A stretch of 64,000 nt of DNA from Deinococcus carri. Its GTDB lineage: Bacteria; Deinococcota; Deinococci; Deinococcales; Deinococcaceae. The translations under genes were made by a program, and so were the position numbers. The notes beneath the pieces are model-generated. The model ran no database searches and was not told where the DNA came from. It saw nothing but the letters and a program-made list of their open reading frames with translations. Below are positions 42,783 to 57,070 of this stretch, in pieces (positions within the stretch are counted from its first letter, which is position 1; each line of letters begins with the position of its first letter). The DNA is taken from the NCBI RefSeq assembly GCF_039545055.1, contig NZ_BAABRP010000013.1, forward strand, positions 1 to 64,000, given 5' to 3'.

Positions 42783-43241
42783 ATGAAGAAGTTCATGATG
42801 CTGGCGGCTCTTGGCCTGCTGGGGGTCGCCTCGGCAGAACGCAGCAACGTCAACCTGAGTGTGCCGCTCACGCTGACCGTTCCCAACCCCTGCGTCGCCT
42901 CGGAGACAGTGACGCTGAGCGGCAACGTGCATGTCGTCGGGCAGATTGACACGGACACCTCGGGCACGACCGCGAAACTGCACGTCAACTTGCAGAACTT
43001 CGGCGGCAGCGCGGCCTCGGGGCGGCTCTACCGGGCGCAGCTCAACGGCAAGGCCAACCTCGATTTCGCGCCGATGGTGCTTCCCGCCTCGGCCAGCGGG
43101 ACGGTGAATGTCCGCCTCATCAGCCAGGGACCGGCCGACAATTTCCAGCTCAGGCTCAACTTCGACCTCGCGGTGGATGCTGGGGGCAACGTGACGGTGA
43201 GCAACCCCACCGCCGTTCCCGAGGGCCGCTGCAACGGCTGA
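42783..43241 (+). CDS. Secreted protein of unknown function
   Basis: The 152-residue precursor starts at ATG 42783, 7 bases after an AGGAGG site, with a signal peptide MKKFMMLAALGLLGVASA. The mature part is beta-rich, with alternating hydrophobic strands (NVNLSVPLTLTVPNP, ETVTLSGNVHVVGQI, FQLRLNFDLAVDAGG), and has two cysteines, one in NPCVAS near residue 39 and one three residues from the end, that could form a disulfide. It resembles a small immunoglobulin-like sandwich, but I recognise no family. It stands alone. Confidence 0.8.
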   Translation: MKKFMMLAALGLLGVASAERSNVNLSVPLTLTVPNPCVASETVTLSGNVHVVGQIDTDTSGTTAKLHVNLQNFGGSAASGRLYRAQLNGKANLDFAPMVLPASASGTVNVRLISQGPADNFQLRLNFDLAVDAGGNVTVSNPTAVPEGRCNG

Positions 43242-43307
43242 GGCCGCTCCGCTCTCCCTGTTCGCCCCCGCCTGCCCGGCTGGGGGCGTTCTGCTGCCCC
43301 GGTGCGG

Positions 43308-43694
43308 TCAGCCCGGAAGACCCCAGATGCTCGCGGGCGCGAGTTCCAGCACGTTTCCGGCGGGGTCCATGAAGTACAGGCTCTCTCCCCGGTCGCCCCA
43401 GGCGTAGCGCGTGACCGTAAGGCCGTGCCCCGTGAGCCGAGCCTGCCAGGTGTCCGTCTCCTCGCGCGCGATGCCCAGGCAGGCGTGACCGCCCGGCTTG
43501 CCCGCGTGCGGGGGCACGTCGCCCGGCTGGGCACTCGCGCGCGGGTCGAAGATCAGCAGCATGCCCCCTTCCAGCCGGTAAAAGAGGTGCCGCCCCGCCA
43601 CCTTGCCGTACAGCGCCAGGCCGAGCACCTCCGAATAGAAGGTCTCGGCCCGGTCCAGGTCGTCCACATACAGGCAGGTTTCGAGGGCGCGCAT
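43308..43694 (-). CDS. VOC (glyoxalase/bleomycin-resistance fold) protein
   Basis: A 128-residue metal-site protein of two beta-alpha-beta-beta-beta halves. It begins ALETCLYVDDLDRAETFYSEVLGL, has the metal-ligand region GGHACLGIA near residue 68 and ends SLYFMDPAGNVLELAPAS, where the DPxGNxLEL motif is typical. The substrate cannot be inferred; candidates range from glyoxalase to dioxygenase or resistance protein. TAAGCT lies exactly 6 bases before the ATG, a leaderless layout. Confidence 0.88.
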   Translation of the reverse strand: MRALETCLYVDDLDRAETFYSEVLGLALYGKVAGRHLFYRLEGGMLLIFDPRASAQPGDVPPHAGKPGGHACLGIAREETDTWQARLTGHGLTVTRYAWGDRGESLYFMDPAGNVLELAPASIWGLPG

Positions 43695-43714
43695 GGGGGA
43701 AGCTTAGAGCGAGC

Positions 43715-43849
43715 ATACGGATTCCGTCCGATTCCTGAACAGTCAGAAGGGCACCGCCTGTTCATCCATCTCCCGAAATCCGTCATTTTTCCTTCTCCCT
43801 CCGGTCGGATTTCCGGGTGTTTTCAACACCCTTCAATCGGAATCCGTAT
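43715..43849 (-). repeat. Intergenic structured repeat, copy C
   Basis: The 135-base element is bounded by ATACGGATTCCG (43715-43726) and CGGAATCCGTAT (43838-43849), a perfect 12-base inverted repeat. Inside, GGGTGTT (43815-43821) pairs with AACACCC (43825-43831). Read on the minus strand it has the same order as copy A: end, first stem, 'gagggagaa'-like linker, variable middle, then 'gacggaatccgtatg'. Confidence 0.65.
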
Positions 43850-43905
43850 CAGCCGTTAGCGATCAGCGAAAAGAGCTTTTGGTGACGGCTGACCGCTGAC
43901 CGCTC

Positions 43906-44796
<891 letters not shown>

Positions 44797-44814
44797 GGAT
44801 GCCCTCTGGGGGCG

Positions 44815-44946
44815 CTAGGCGCGCAGGGCTGGGGCGCGAGATGGGAAGAAGGGGAAGGGGTGGGGTGCGGCACGCTGACTCCTCAGGGCGGGGGCGAGAG
44901 TTCCTCGTTCGGTCGCGTTCAGGCGGACAATGTTGTTGTCGGTCAT
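44815..44946 (-). CDS. 43-codon frame in phase with the RIO kinase gene
   Basis: It begins MTDNNIVRLNATERGTL after a strong AAGGAGGTG site and ends at a TAG only 18 bases before the TTG of the RIO gene, in the same frame. TTCCTC-17-TACGGT upstream is a fair promoter. It is either a separate leader peptide from which ribosomes re-start on the kinase, or the true 5' part of the kinase gene interrupted by a stop mutation or sequencing error. The peptide itself resembles nothing I know; its second half is proline-rich. Confidence 0.45.
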   Translation of the reverse strand: MTDNNIVRLNATERGTLAPALRSQRAAPHPFPFFPSRAPALRA

Positions 44947-45192
44947 GCACAGCACCTCCTTCCGGTGTTGCCCCTACCGTAGCAGGTGAGGGGGCCGTGA
45001 GGAAGCGGGGATGCCCCCGCTAGGCCACCTTGCTTAGGGGAGCTGACCGCGGGGCGAACGGGGCGAGAGCGGCTGGCGTTCACAGTGCCCGGAGGCAGGC
45101 GGGAACCTCCCCCAGCGGCCCCTCTTTCCCGTAAAGGCTCTCCTGCCCGGCCCCACATACAGGCCCCATGGGGTGAGCAGCAGAATGTGTGA

Positions 45193-46251
45193 ATGCCCAC
45201 CACTTCCCCCGGCCTGACTGGAACCGGACCCGCCGTGTCCCCGGCGGCCCAAGCGCCTTCCCGTGAGGGTGGGGGCGGCGACCCCGGCATGAGCGTCACG
45301 CTGTTCGATGCGGGGGGCGAGGACCGGGAGGTGCAGCTCAGCGCGGGGCTGGTGGCGGGGCTGGGCGAGGACCAGCTTCTGTGGGTGGATGTGCCGGGGC
45401 AGCGGGCGGGGGAGCTGAAAAGCGTGGCCGAGCTGCTGGGCCTGGATCAGCGGGCGGTGCAGGACCTGGCGGATCCGGCCCCCCAGCCACGGGTGGACAG
45501 CTACGGCGAAACCTTCCGCGTGGACGTGCGGGCCGTGCGCGAGCAGAACGGGCGGCTGCACGGGGACGAGCTGAATATCGTGGTCGGCCCCAACTACCTG
45601 CTGACGGTGCATCCGGAGAATGTGGGTTTCGTGGAGGAATTCGCGCAGCAGCAGCGGGGCAACGGCCAGGTGGGGCGGCTCAAGGCGGAGGCGTTTCTGG
45701 CCGCGCTGCTCAACTGGCACCTGAACAGCTTCCTGCACGAGGCAGAAACCCTGGAAGGCCGCCTCGACCGGCTCGACGAGGCCATCTTGCGCCAGCCCTC
45801 CGGCCGGGAGTTCCTGAGTGACCTGGTGCAAGCCCGCCGCCGGGTCAGCGAGCTGCGCCGCCTGCTGGCCGAACACCGCGACGTATACAGCACCCTCAGC
45901 CGCCCGGATTTCAAGGCGCTGGCCGATCCCGAGGCCGCCGCGTACTTCGATGCCCTGGAGGAACGCTTCGAGCGGGCGGTCACGTCGGTCGAGGGCGTGC
46001 GGGAAGCGGTCCTGGGGTCGTTCGACCTGTACATGTCCAGCCTGGGCCAGCGCACCAACGACACCATGCGGGTGCTGACCATCGCCACCGTGCTGATGGG
46101 CCTGTGGGCACTGGTCGCGGGGGTCTTCGGCATGAACTTCGATTCCACCTTCCAGAAGACCGGGTGGCACGGCTTCGAGGTGGTCCTGGTGCTGCTGGTG
46201 CTGATTTCCGCGCTGCTGCTGTGGTTCAGCCGCAAGCGCCGCTGGCTGTGA
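45193..46251 (+). CDS. corA: CorA-family magnesium/divalent-metal transporter
   Basis: The 352-residue protein has a long cytoplasmic domain and two membrane helices at the C terminus. TMRVLTIATVLMGLWALVAGVFGMNF contains the GMN selectivity motif near residue 311, and the protein ends in a basic WFSRKRRWL tail on the cytoplasmic side. It forms a pentameric channel in the inner membrane. The first 30 residues are low-complexity, and MSVTLFDAGG at residue 33 may be a later start. No partner genes are evident. Confidence 0.92.
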   Translation: MPTTSPGLTGTGPAVSPAAQAPSREGGGGDPGMSVTLFDAGGEDREVQLSAGLVAGLGEDQLLWVDVPGQRAGELKSVAELLGLDQRAVQDLADPAPQPRVDSYGETFRVDVRAVREQNGRLHGDELNIVVGPNYLLTVHPENVGFVEEFAQQQRGNGQVGRLKAEAFLAALLNWHLNSFLHEAETLEGRLDRLDEAILRQPSGREFLSDLVQARRRVSELRRLLAEHRDVYSTLSRPDFKALADPEAAAYFDALEERFERAVTSVEGVREAVLGSFDLYMSSLGQRTNDTMRVLTIATVLMGLWALVAGVFGMNFDSTFQKTGWHGFEVVLVLLVLISALLLWFSRKRRWL

Positions 46252-46441
46252 AGGGGACCGAACCTGAAGAAACATTCACCCGCCGCGAGGGAGAACCCAC
46301 CGTAAGTTAAATGCCCCTTTGTGGTGTTGGGGGAGTTCGCCCCGGTGCGGCTGCCAGACTGCCGTTCTGCCGTGGTGCCTGTTCCTGCCTTCATCTGTCC
46401 GGTGAGGGTAGGAGAGCGGCCATCCGGAAAAGGAAATCCCC

Positions 46442-48454
46442 ATGCCCAGAAGTCCCAAGATCAGGCGATCCGCCTCCAAAGCAGCGCAACCTCTTCCCGT
46501 TGCTTCCCCGGCGGCCCTGCCCGGCGCGGCCGAACCTGCCACGGGCAAAACGGCCGGAGGTGGGCGGCGGACGACGCGCCCGGCCCCCCGGCGCATCCGA
46601 GTTGAGCTTCCCTCTGCGGAACCCGAGCCGACCGACGCCCAGGCCGCCACAGTGAAAGCAGTGGAACCCCGCGTGGCCGCCCCGGCCCCCGCCCCTGCAC
46701 CGCGAACACCCCGCCCCCACCCGGCCAGAGCTGGAGGGGTGGAGGCTGAGGTCCGACCTGCTCGGGCCACCGCGGCCCGCGTCCCGCCCTCCCCGCCCGC
46801 CGGGGGCAGGGCCACCAGACCCACCAAGGACATGCAGCGGGCGCAGAAGATTGCCCGCGAGGTCTTCGGGTACGATCAGCTCCACGACGCGCAGAAGGAA
46901 GCCATCCAGTCCGTGCTGCGCGGCCACGACACCCTCGCCATCATGCCCACCGGCAGCGGCAAGTCGGCCATCTACCAGATCGCGGCGCTGTCGCTGGACG
47001 GGCCGACGGTGGTCGTCTCGCCCCTGATCGCCCTGCAACGCGACCAGGTGGAGGCGTTGGAGGAGGGCGTGCCCGGTCAGGCGGCCCTGATCAATTCGAC
47101 CGTTCGCCCCGGCGACCGCGACGCGACCTGGGAGGCGCTGGAGGAGGGTGATCTGGAGTTCCTGTTCCTGGCCCCCGAGCAGCTCAGCAACCCGGAAACG
47201 CTGGAACGCCTGCGGGCGGCGGGACCCTCGCTGTTCGTGGTGGACGAGGCCCACTGTGTCAGCGAGTGGGGCCACGACTTCCGGCCCGACTACCTGCGGC
47301 TCGGGGGGGTGGTGGAGGCGCTGGGGCATCCCACCGTGCTGGCCCTCACCGCCACCGCCGCGCCGCCCGTGCGCGCCGAGATTGTCGAGCGGCTGGGCAT
47401 GCGCGACGCCCGCGTGCTGGTCCGCGGCTTCGACCGTCCTGGCATCCACCTCGCCGTGCGGCTGTTCGAGGACGCGGGCACCAAGCGCGCGGCCCTGCTG
47501 GAGGAGGTCGCCCAGGCCCAGGGGCCGGGCATCGTCTACGCGGCGACCCGCAAGGGCGCGGAGGAGGTCGCGCACGACCTGCGGGAACGCGGCGTGAGGG
47601 CCGCGGCCTATCACGCCGGGATGGCCGCGGCGGCCCGCGAGGAGGTGCAGACCGCCTTCATGGCCGATAACCTGGCGGTGATCGTGGCGACCACGGCCTT
47701 CGGCATGGGCATCGACAAGCCGAACGTGCGCTTCGTGCATCACCTCGACATCTCCGGCTCGGTCGACGCCTACTACCAGGAAATCGGGCGGGCCGGGCGC
47801 GACGGCGAACCGGCCCAGGCCACCCTCTTCTTCACGCCGGCGGACCTCAACCTGCGCCGCTTCTTCGCGGGGAGTGCCCTCGTGGACGCCGATCAGGTCG
47901 AGCAGGTGCTGCGGGCCGCCCAGGAGCGTGATGAGCCTGTGGACCCCGCCGAGCTGCGCGAGGAAACCGGCCTGTCGCAGACGCGCCTGCTGAGCGCCGT
48001 GAGCCGCCTGGAGGAGGTCGGCGCGCTGGAGGTGCTGCCGGGCGGCCAGGTGGTCGCCGTGGAGGGCCAGGAGACGCCGGAGGTGGCCGCCGAGGCCGCG
48101 CTGGCCCAGGAACACCGCCGCACCTACGAGCGCTCCCGCCTGGAGATGATGCGCGGGTATGCCGACACGCCGGGCTGCCGCCGCGAGTACCTGCTCAACT
48201 ACTTCGGTGAAAGCTACCGCCCCCCCTGCGACCACTGCGACCACTGTGACGCGGGGCTGGTGAGCGGGGCCACAGCCGGGGAAGAGGTGCCCTTCGTCCC
48301 CGGCAGCCGTGTGGCCCACACCACCTTCGGTGAGGGCCAGATCCTGCGCTACGAGGGCGACAAGGTGACGGTGCTGTTCGACCAGCAGGGCTACCAGACG
48401 CTGTCGCTGACGTTCGTGCTGGAAAACGGGCTGCTGGAGCCGCTGGAAAGCTGA
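46442..48454 (+). CDS. RecQ-like DNA helicase with PcrA-type C-terminal domain
   Basis: The 670-residue helicase has a disordered Ala/Pro/Arg-rich N terminus (to about 125), then the RecQ core: [20 protein letters not shown], Walker [14 protein letters not shown] near 170, [17 protein letters not shown] near 268, [12 protein letters not shown] near 302, [18 protein letters not shown] near 418 and [12 protein letters not shown] near 446. A winged-helix/zinc part follows with [10 protein letters not shown] near 597. There is no HRDC domain; instead the last 50 residues ([20 protein letters not shown] on) match the Tudor-like C terminus of PcrA/UvrD, which in those proteins contacts RNA polymerase. 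Confidence 0.92.
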   Translation: MPRSPKIRRSASKAAQPLPVASPAALPGAAEPATGKTAGGGRRTTRPAPRRIRVELPSAEPEPTDAQAATVKAVEPRVAAPAPAPAPRTPRPHPARAGGVEAEVRPARATAARVPPSPPAGGRATRPTKDMQRAQKIAREVFGYDQLHDAQKEAIQSVLRGHDTLAIMPTGSGKSAIYQIAALSLDGPTVVVSPLIALQRDQVEALEEGVPGQAALINSTVRPGDRDATWEALEEGDLEFLFLAPEQLSNPETLERLRAAGPSLFVVDEAHCVSEWGHDFRPDYLRLGGVVEALGHPTVLALTATAAPPVRAEIVERLGMRDARVLVRGFDRPGIHLAVRLFEDAGTKRAALLEEVAQAQGPGIVYAATRKGAEEVAHDLRERGVRAAAYHAGMAAAAREEVQTAFMADNLAVIVATTAFGMGIDKPNVRFVHHLDISGSVDAYYQEIGRAGRDGEPAQATLFFTPADLNLRRFFAGSALVDADQVEQVLRAAQERDEPVDPAELREETGLSQTRLLSAVSRLEEVGALEVLPGGQVVAVEGQETPEVAAEAALAQEHRRTYERSRLEMMRGYADTPGCRREYLLNYFGESYRPPCDHCDHCDAGLVSGATAGEEVPFVPGSRVAHTTFGEGQILRYEGDKVTVLFDQQGYQTLSLTFVLENGLLEPLES

Positions 48455-48564
48455 GGGCCGGCGTCGGCTCCGGTGCGGAGATGAACGAAAAGGCGGGCGG
48501 CAGCATAAGCCGCCGTGAAGGTCGGCGGGCGGTATTCTCTCGCCTGTCTCCAGATAATCAGGAC

Positions 48565-49122
48565 ATGGCAAAAATCAATCCCATCCAGCTCCAGAAGCAC
48601 CTCAAGGGCGTGAACTACCCCGCCAGCAAGCAGGACCTGGTGGACGCCGCCGGGAAGAACGGTGCGGACGACGACGTGCGCGCGGCTCTGGATGCCCTCC
48701 CCGACGAGGAATACCAGACGCCCGCCGAGGTGAGCCAAGCCCTGGGCGGCCACGAGGACGGCGGGAACGACCGGGACGGCGATAAAGGCGATAAGGACGA
48801 CCGGCGCAACGCCGACCGCGACCACAAGGGCAGCCAGCGGGGCGACCACGCGAAGGGTGGCGAACGCGGCCAGGACGACGGGGACAACGGGGACGGCGGC
48901 GAGAAACGCATCAACCCCATCCAGCTTCAGAAGCACCTCAAGGGGGTGGACTACCCGGCCAGCAAGCAGGACCTGTTGGACGCCGCCGGGAAGAACGGCG
49001 CGGACGACGAGGTGCGCGCCGCTCTGGACGCCCTTCCCGACGAGGAGTACCAGACCCCCGCTGATGTGAGTCAGGCCCTGGGTGGGCGCAACGGCGATGA
49101 CCGGAAGGGCGACAGAAAGTAA
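48565..49122 (+). CDS. Protein with two DUF2795 domains joined by a charged linker
   Basis: The 185-residue protein has two nearly identical domains of about 55 residues, each starting INPIQLQKHLKGV and ending DEEYQTPAxVSQALGG, at residues about 4-60 and 114-170. Between them is a linker made almost only of Asp, Gly, Lys, Arg and Asn. DUF2795 function is unknown. ATG 48565 follows GATAAT by 6 bases, so the mRNA is probably leaderless; an in-frame ATG at 48481 lies before that box and is rejected. Confidence 0.88.
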   Translation: MAKINPIQLQKHLKGVNYPASKQDLVDAAGKNGADDDVRAALDALPDEEYQTPAEVSQALGGHEDGGNDRDGDKGDKDDRRNADRDHKGSQRGDHAKGGERGQDDGDNGDGGEKRINPIQLQKHLKGVDYPASKQDLLDAAGKNGADDEVRAALDALPDEEYQTPADVSQALGGRNGDDRKGDRK

Positions 49123-49210
49123 CGCCAGGGAAACCGCAGCAAGGAAGCGAGGAGGGGACGCCGGAATGGCCTGGCCCCTCCTCGCTTCCTTGTGCTCCTT
49201 GTGCCGTGCC

Positions 49211-50167
<957 letters not shown>

Positions 50168-50322
50168 GGAGGCGAGTATAGAAGTGTGGGGTGACGGGAC
50201 CGTGACCGCTTGCCGCGCGGTGCGCCCCACAGGAAGCGGAGTGATAGACTGCGGGGTACGCCTGCGCGTCCGCGGGGGCCAAGTGGCCCAGAACGCGCAG
50301 AGGGCGCAGGGAAAGGAACAGC

Positions 50323-51147
<825 letters not shown>

Positions 51148-51213
51148 GAGGCGCGGAAGGCAGATGGCAGAAGGCCGGGATACATCTCCCGGCCTTTTCC
51201 TTTGGGCTGCTGA

Positions 51214-51313
51214 GAGCAGTTGTCGTCAAGATGGCTTCGTTTTTTGACCCTCTCCCCGGGTGGGAGAGGGCCTTGCGGAGCAAGGGGTGAGGGGGTCTTT
51301 TTGACAAATGCTC
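51214..51313. repeat. MITE-like element, copy 2 (inverted)
   Basis: Reversed relative to copy 1 at 40681-40781. Ends are GAGCAGTTGTCGTC (51214-51227) and AAATGCTC (51306-51313). The centre keeps CCCTCTCCC-cgggt-GGGAGAGGG (about 51249-51271) and the 'ccttgcggagcaagg' hairpin. It lies between the RGG gene and the S9 peptidase gene and could act as a terminator for both. Confidence 0.7.
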
Positions 51314-51320
51314 TATACGC

Positions 51321-53336
<2,016 letters not shown>

Positions 53337-53432
53337 AGCGTAGTCAAGCACAGAACCGGGCGCATTCGGGGCCTGTCGAGCACCCTGGCGGGGGACATCA
53401 GGCGTGGGGCTGCACTGCTACGCTGCTCACCG

Positions 53433-53615
53433 ATGAACCTCGCCCCGCCCCAACTCACGGACGTGCAGTACACCCGTACCCTGAGCTGCTACCAGCGGCA
53501 ACTCCGCCGCGAGAGTGAGGCGCTGCGGTCGCACCTCCAGGCGACCTGGGACGACAGCCGGTTGGTCTACGAGCAGGGGCGGCGGCTTCAGGCCAACTGG
53601 TGGTGTGTGCGCTAG
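53433..53615 (+). CDS. Small protein of 60 residues
   Basis: It reads MNLAPPQLTDVQYTRTLSCYQ at the start and is rich in Arg, Gln, Trp and Tyr, probably helical in the middle (RRESEALRSHLQATWDDSRL). TACGCT 8 bases before the ATG fits a leaderless mRNA. It is divergent from the S9 peptidase gene. The composition is protein-like, not a GC artefact, but no family is recognised. Confidence 0.55.
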   Translation: MNLAPPQLTDVQYTRTLSCYQRQLRRESEALRSHLQATWDDSRLVYEQGRRLQANWWCVR

Positions 53616-53808
53616 GGCCGTGCCCCGCTTCCTCCAGGGACAAGAACCTGCCGCCCCGCGCCGCCTCATGAGCCTTCGCTCAAGGTGGGGGGTGCCCCTT
53701 CTTGCCCTTCCCAGAGAGAAAAAACCTACATTGGTGTTACTGAAGCTCCGGCTTTCCTCCTCCTCCTGCACGTGCTCTGCCACTCCGCTCCTTCACTGGG
53801 GGAACTTC

Positions 53809-54000
53809 ATGCACGAACTGCTCTGTACCTGGGTGCCCGGAACCATCGACATTGTTCGCCTGAAGGTATCGGGCCGGACGATTGAACTCACAAGTACCCG
53901 CCTGGCCCGCATCTTCGGACCACAGGCACTGAATGACCTGTATCTCAAGGGCCGCACGGTCCTCAAGGCCGACCCGCAGCAGGTGGCCCTTCTCGCCTGA
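53809..54000 (+). CDS. Small protein of 63 residues
   Basis: It begins MHELLCTWVPGTIDIVRLKV and has alternating hydrophobic residues over its first half, then an amphipathic helix (TRLARIFGPQALNDLYLKG). A 'ggggg' lies 7 bases before the ATG. The 193 bases before it hold no other gene. A terminator follows directly. Function unknown. Confidence 0.6.
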   Translation: MHELLCTWVPGTIDIVRLKVSGRTIELTSTRLARIFGPQALNDLYLKGRTVLKADPQQVALLA

Positions 54001-54029
54001 AGCCTCGACCCACGGCCGCGCTCCTCTCT

Positions 54030-54057
54030 GCCCCGCTTTCCCGCGGGGCGGTTTTCT
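54030..54057 (+). terminator. Terminator after the 63-residue gene
   Basis: GCCCCGC (54030-54036) and GCGGGGC (54043-54049) form a hairpin followed by 'ggttttctt'. It supports transcription of the small gene upstream. Confidence 0.8.
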
Positions 54058-54083
54058 TAGGAGCGGCGGGTAGCATGGGCGGC

Positions 54084-55199
54084 ATGAAGCTTGACCTTGA
54101 GGCCATGCTCGCTGACCTGCGCGCCCTGGTGGAGATCGAGTCGCCCTCCACCGACCTGGCGGCCGTGGGTCGCGTGATGGATGTGGTGGAAGGCTGGGCG
54201 CGCGAGCTGGGAGCCAGGGCGCGCGCTCTGCCCGGCGGGACGCGGCAATTCAGCTTCGGTGTGGAGGAGGGGGGGGCGGAGCGGCCGGTGCTGGTGCTGA
54301 TGCACGCCGATACCGTCTGGCCCCACAGTACGCTGGAGAAGATGCCCTTCCGGGTGGAGGGGGACCGGGTGTACGGCCCCGGTACCTATGACATGAAGGC
54401 CGGGATTGTGGGCACCTTCTACGCCCTGCGGGCGCTAAGAAACCAGGCGGCGCAGGGCGGGTGGCCGCGCGGCGGCGTGCAGGTGCTGCTGACCCCCGAT
54501 GAGGAAATCGGCAGCCTGAGCAGCCGTGAGGCCATCGAGGCCGCCGCCCGGGGTGCCCGCGCCGTGCTGGTCGTCGAGCCGCCCGTCGCGGACAGCCACG
54601 CGCTGAAGGTGGGCCGCAAGGGCGTGGGCGACTTCCGGCTGACCTTTCACGGGGTCGCCTCGCACGCGGGCAACAAGCCCGAGGAGGGCGCGAGCGCCAT
54701 TACCGAGGCCGCCCGCGCCGTGCTGGCGGTGCAGGCCCTGGCCCACCCGGAATTGGGCACCACCGTCAGCGTCGGTCTGATTCAGGGCGGCAGCGCCGTG
54801 AACGTGGTGCCCGCCGAATGCGTGCTGGACGTGGATGTGCGCGTCTCCACCCTGGCGGAAGGCGAGCGCGTGACGGCGGCCATCCACGCCCTGAAGCCCC
54901 AGGACGGGCGGGTGCGGCTGGAGGTGGAGGGCGGCCTCAACCGTCCCCCCTTCGAGCGTGGCCCGCAGACGGAACGTCTTTTCGCGCAGGCACAGGCCAT
55001 CGCCCGTGACCTGGGCTTCGAGGTCGGCGGCGAGGTGGTCGGCGGCGGCAGCGACGGCAACTTCACCGCGCCCATCGCCCCCACCCTCGACGGCCTGGGT
55101 GCCCCCGGCGACGGTGCCCACGCCGCCCACGAACACGTCCGCCTCGACCGCTGGCCCGACCACGTGCGCCTGCTGACGCGGCTGCTGCAAGAGGTGTAA
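54084..55199 (+). CDS. M20-family metallopeptidase (glutamate carboxypeptidase/ArgE type)
   Basis: The 371-residue di-zinc enzyme has VLVLMHADTVWP with the first metal ligands near residue 73, GPGTYDMKAGIVG near 100, LLTPDEEIGSL with the catalytic Glu-Glu near 138, GVASHAGNKPEEGASAI near 192 and DGNFTAPIAPTLDGLGAPGDGAHAAHE at 330-352. The pattern fits carboxypeptidase G2-like enzymes that remove C-terminal glutamate; the substrate is not certain. ATG 54084 is chosen because TAGCAT (54071-54076) is 7 bases upstream; the ATG at 54075 overlaps that box. Confidence 0.92.
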   Translation: MKLDLEAMLADLRALVEIESPSTDLAAVGRVMDVVEGWARELGARARALPGGTRQFSFGVEEGGAERPVLVLMHADTVWPHSTLEKMPFRVEGDRVYGPGTYDMKAGIVGTFYALRALRNQAAQGGWPRGGVQVLLTPDEEIGSLSSREAIEAAARGARAVLVVEPPVADSHALKVGRKGVGDFRLTFHGVASHAGNKPEEGASAITEAARAVLAVQALAHPELGTTVSVGLIQGGSAVNVVPAECVLDVDVRVSTLAEGERVTAAIHALKPQDGRVRLEVEGGLNRPPFERGPQTERLFAQAQAIARDLGFEVGGEVVGGGSDGNFTAPIAPTLDGLGAPGDGAHAAHEHVRLDRWPDHVRLLTRLLQEV

Positions 55200-55279
55200 A
55201 GAAGGACGCGGGAGGCAGTGCGCGGCCTAACCTTCTTTTCCCGCGCACCGCGTCCTGCGTACTGCGCACAGGAGCAAGC

Positions 55280-55579
55280 ATGTTCAACCTCTTCGGCAGA
55301 AAAAAACCCGGCAACCCGGACGTGAAGCAGGAGGATGCCCAGACCTTCCGCGTGCGGGTCCGCACCCTGCGGCACGGCGACGTGGTGGAATTCCGCTTCA
55401 CCAAGGCCGCGCACATCGGCGTGGACGAGGACGGCGGATATATCTTCCGCAAACCGGTCGTCAGCCCGCAGCACTTCGACCGCGGCGAACTGGTCGTGCG
55501 CTTCGACGCCCGCTACAACGTCACGGCCACCCAGGGCGAGGGCGTGGAGTTCATCCCCGTGAGCGAGTGGGAAGATTGA
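55280..55579 (+). CDS. Conserved-looking protein of 99 residues
   Basis: It starts MFNLFGRKKPGNPDVKQEDA and continues with a beta-rich body (FRVRVRTLRHGDVVEFRFTK, GGYIFRKPVV, LVVRFDARYNVT). I do not recognise a family. AGGAG lies 5 bases before the ATG. It stands alone between the M20 peptidase and the DUF4142 gene; the bases on either side show no partner. Confidence 0.75.
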   Translation: MFNLFGRKKPGNPDVKQEDAQTFRVRVRTLRHGDVVEFRFTKAAHIGVDEDGGYIFRKPVVSPQHFDRGELVVRFDARYNVTATQGEGVEFIPVSEWED

Positions 55580-55732
55580 GGCGGGTGCTGTAGGGAAACG
55601 TACCTTCTCGCTCGCGTAGCACGAACCGCAATGCTTCCTTCACAGGCGCTCTGGGGCAGATGAAGGCGCAGCGTTGTTACCGGGCGGGCCAGAGTGTCAG
55701 GCTGGGTGAAGTTCCTTTCTGGAGGTTTTCCC

Positions 55733-56266
55733 ATGCAAAAAAGACTGATGCTTCCGGCGCTGGCCCTGGCCCTCGTTCTCCCCACCGCGCAGGCGGGCGG
55801 CATGGCCGGGATGCCGATGGGTCCCGTCAGCACCGCCCAGGTGTCCAACAACACCGACGTGCTGTTCATGGAAGTTATGACCATGAGCAACCTCACCGAG
55901 ATTCAGACCTCGCAACTGGCGCTGCAAAAGAGCAGCAACGCCCAGGTGCGCGCCTTTGCCCAGATGATGATCACGGCGCATACCCAGGCCCAGGCCGAAC
56001 TGAACAACATCGCCGCCATGAAGGGCGTGCGCCTGACCGACAAGCCGGGGGCCGACCAGCGCCTGCAATACAACAAGCTCAGCACCCTCTCCGGCGCGGC
56101 CTTTGACGCCATGTACAAGAAGGTGCAGGTCAGCGGCCACAGCATGACCCTGGAGCTGATCCAGACCTACCGCAGCATCGGCAAGGATGCCCAGGCCCTG
56201 GCCTACGCCGCCAAGACGCAGCCTATCGTCGCCGGGCACCTGGAGATGGCGAAGAAGCTGCCCTGA
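55733..56266 (+). CDS. Secreted DUF4142 protein
   Basis: The 177-residue precursor has a signal peptide (MQKRLMLPALALALVLPTAQA), a Met/Gly-rich spacer and the helical ferritin-like DUF4142 domain, with LTEIQTSQLALQKSSNAQVRAFAQMM near residue 60 and MTAHTQAQAEL after it. Such proteins are exported and often stress-linked, but their activity is unknown. ATG 55733 follows a TGGAGG site by 7 bases; the frame opens further upstream at 55694 but that would bury the signal peptide. Confidence 0.88.
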   Translation: MQKRLMLPALALALVLPTAQAGGMAGMPMGPVSTAQVSNNTDVLFMEVMTMSNLTEIQTSQLALQKSSNAQVRAFAQMMITAHTQAQAELNNIAAMKGVRLTDKPGADQRLQYNKLSTLSGAAFDAMYKKVQVSGHSMTLELIQTYRSIGKDAQALAYAAKTQPIVAGHLEMAKKLP

Positions 56267-56284
56267 TCATCCCCTCGCAGCAAG

Positions 56285-56314
56285 GAGCCTGGGCGTTGAA
56301 CCCAGGCTCTTTTT
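56285..56314 (+). terminator. Terminator of the DUF4142 gene
   Basis: GAGCCTGGG (56285-56293) and CCCAGGCTC (56301-56309) with a 7-base loop and five T. Confidence 0.9.
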
Positions 56315-56336
56315 CATATCTGTCATGCCTGCTTCT

Positions 56337-56996
<660 letters not shown>

Positions 56997-57070
56997 GCGC
57001 CCCAGGATAGGCCCCGGTGGTAGGCGCTGTGGCCGATGCATGGCGCGGGACGGCAGTTCAGGATGGGGCC

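Noticed and set aside
46391..48571. A 726-codon frame antisense to the RecQ-like helicase
   Set aside because: Composition is that of a GC shadow; all helicase motifs are on the + strand.
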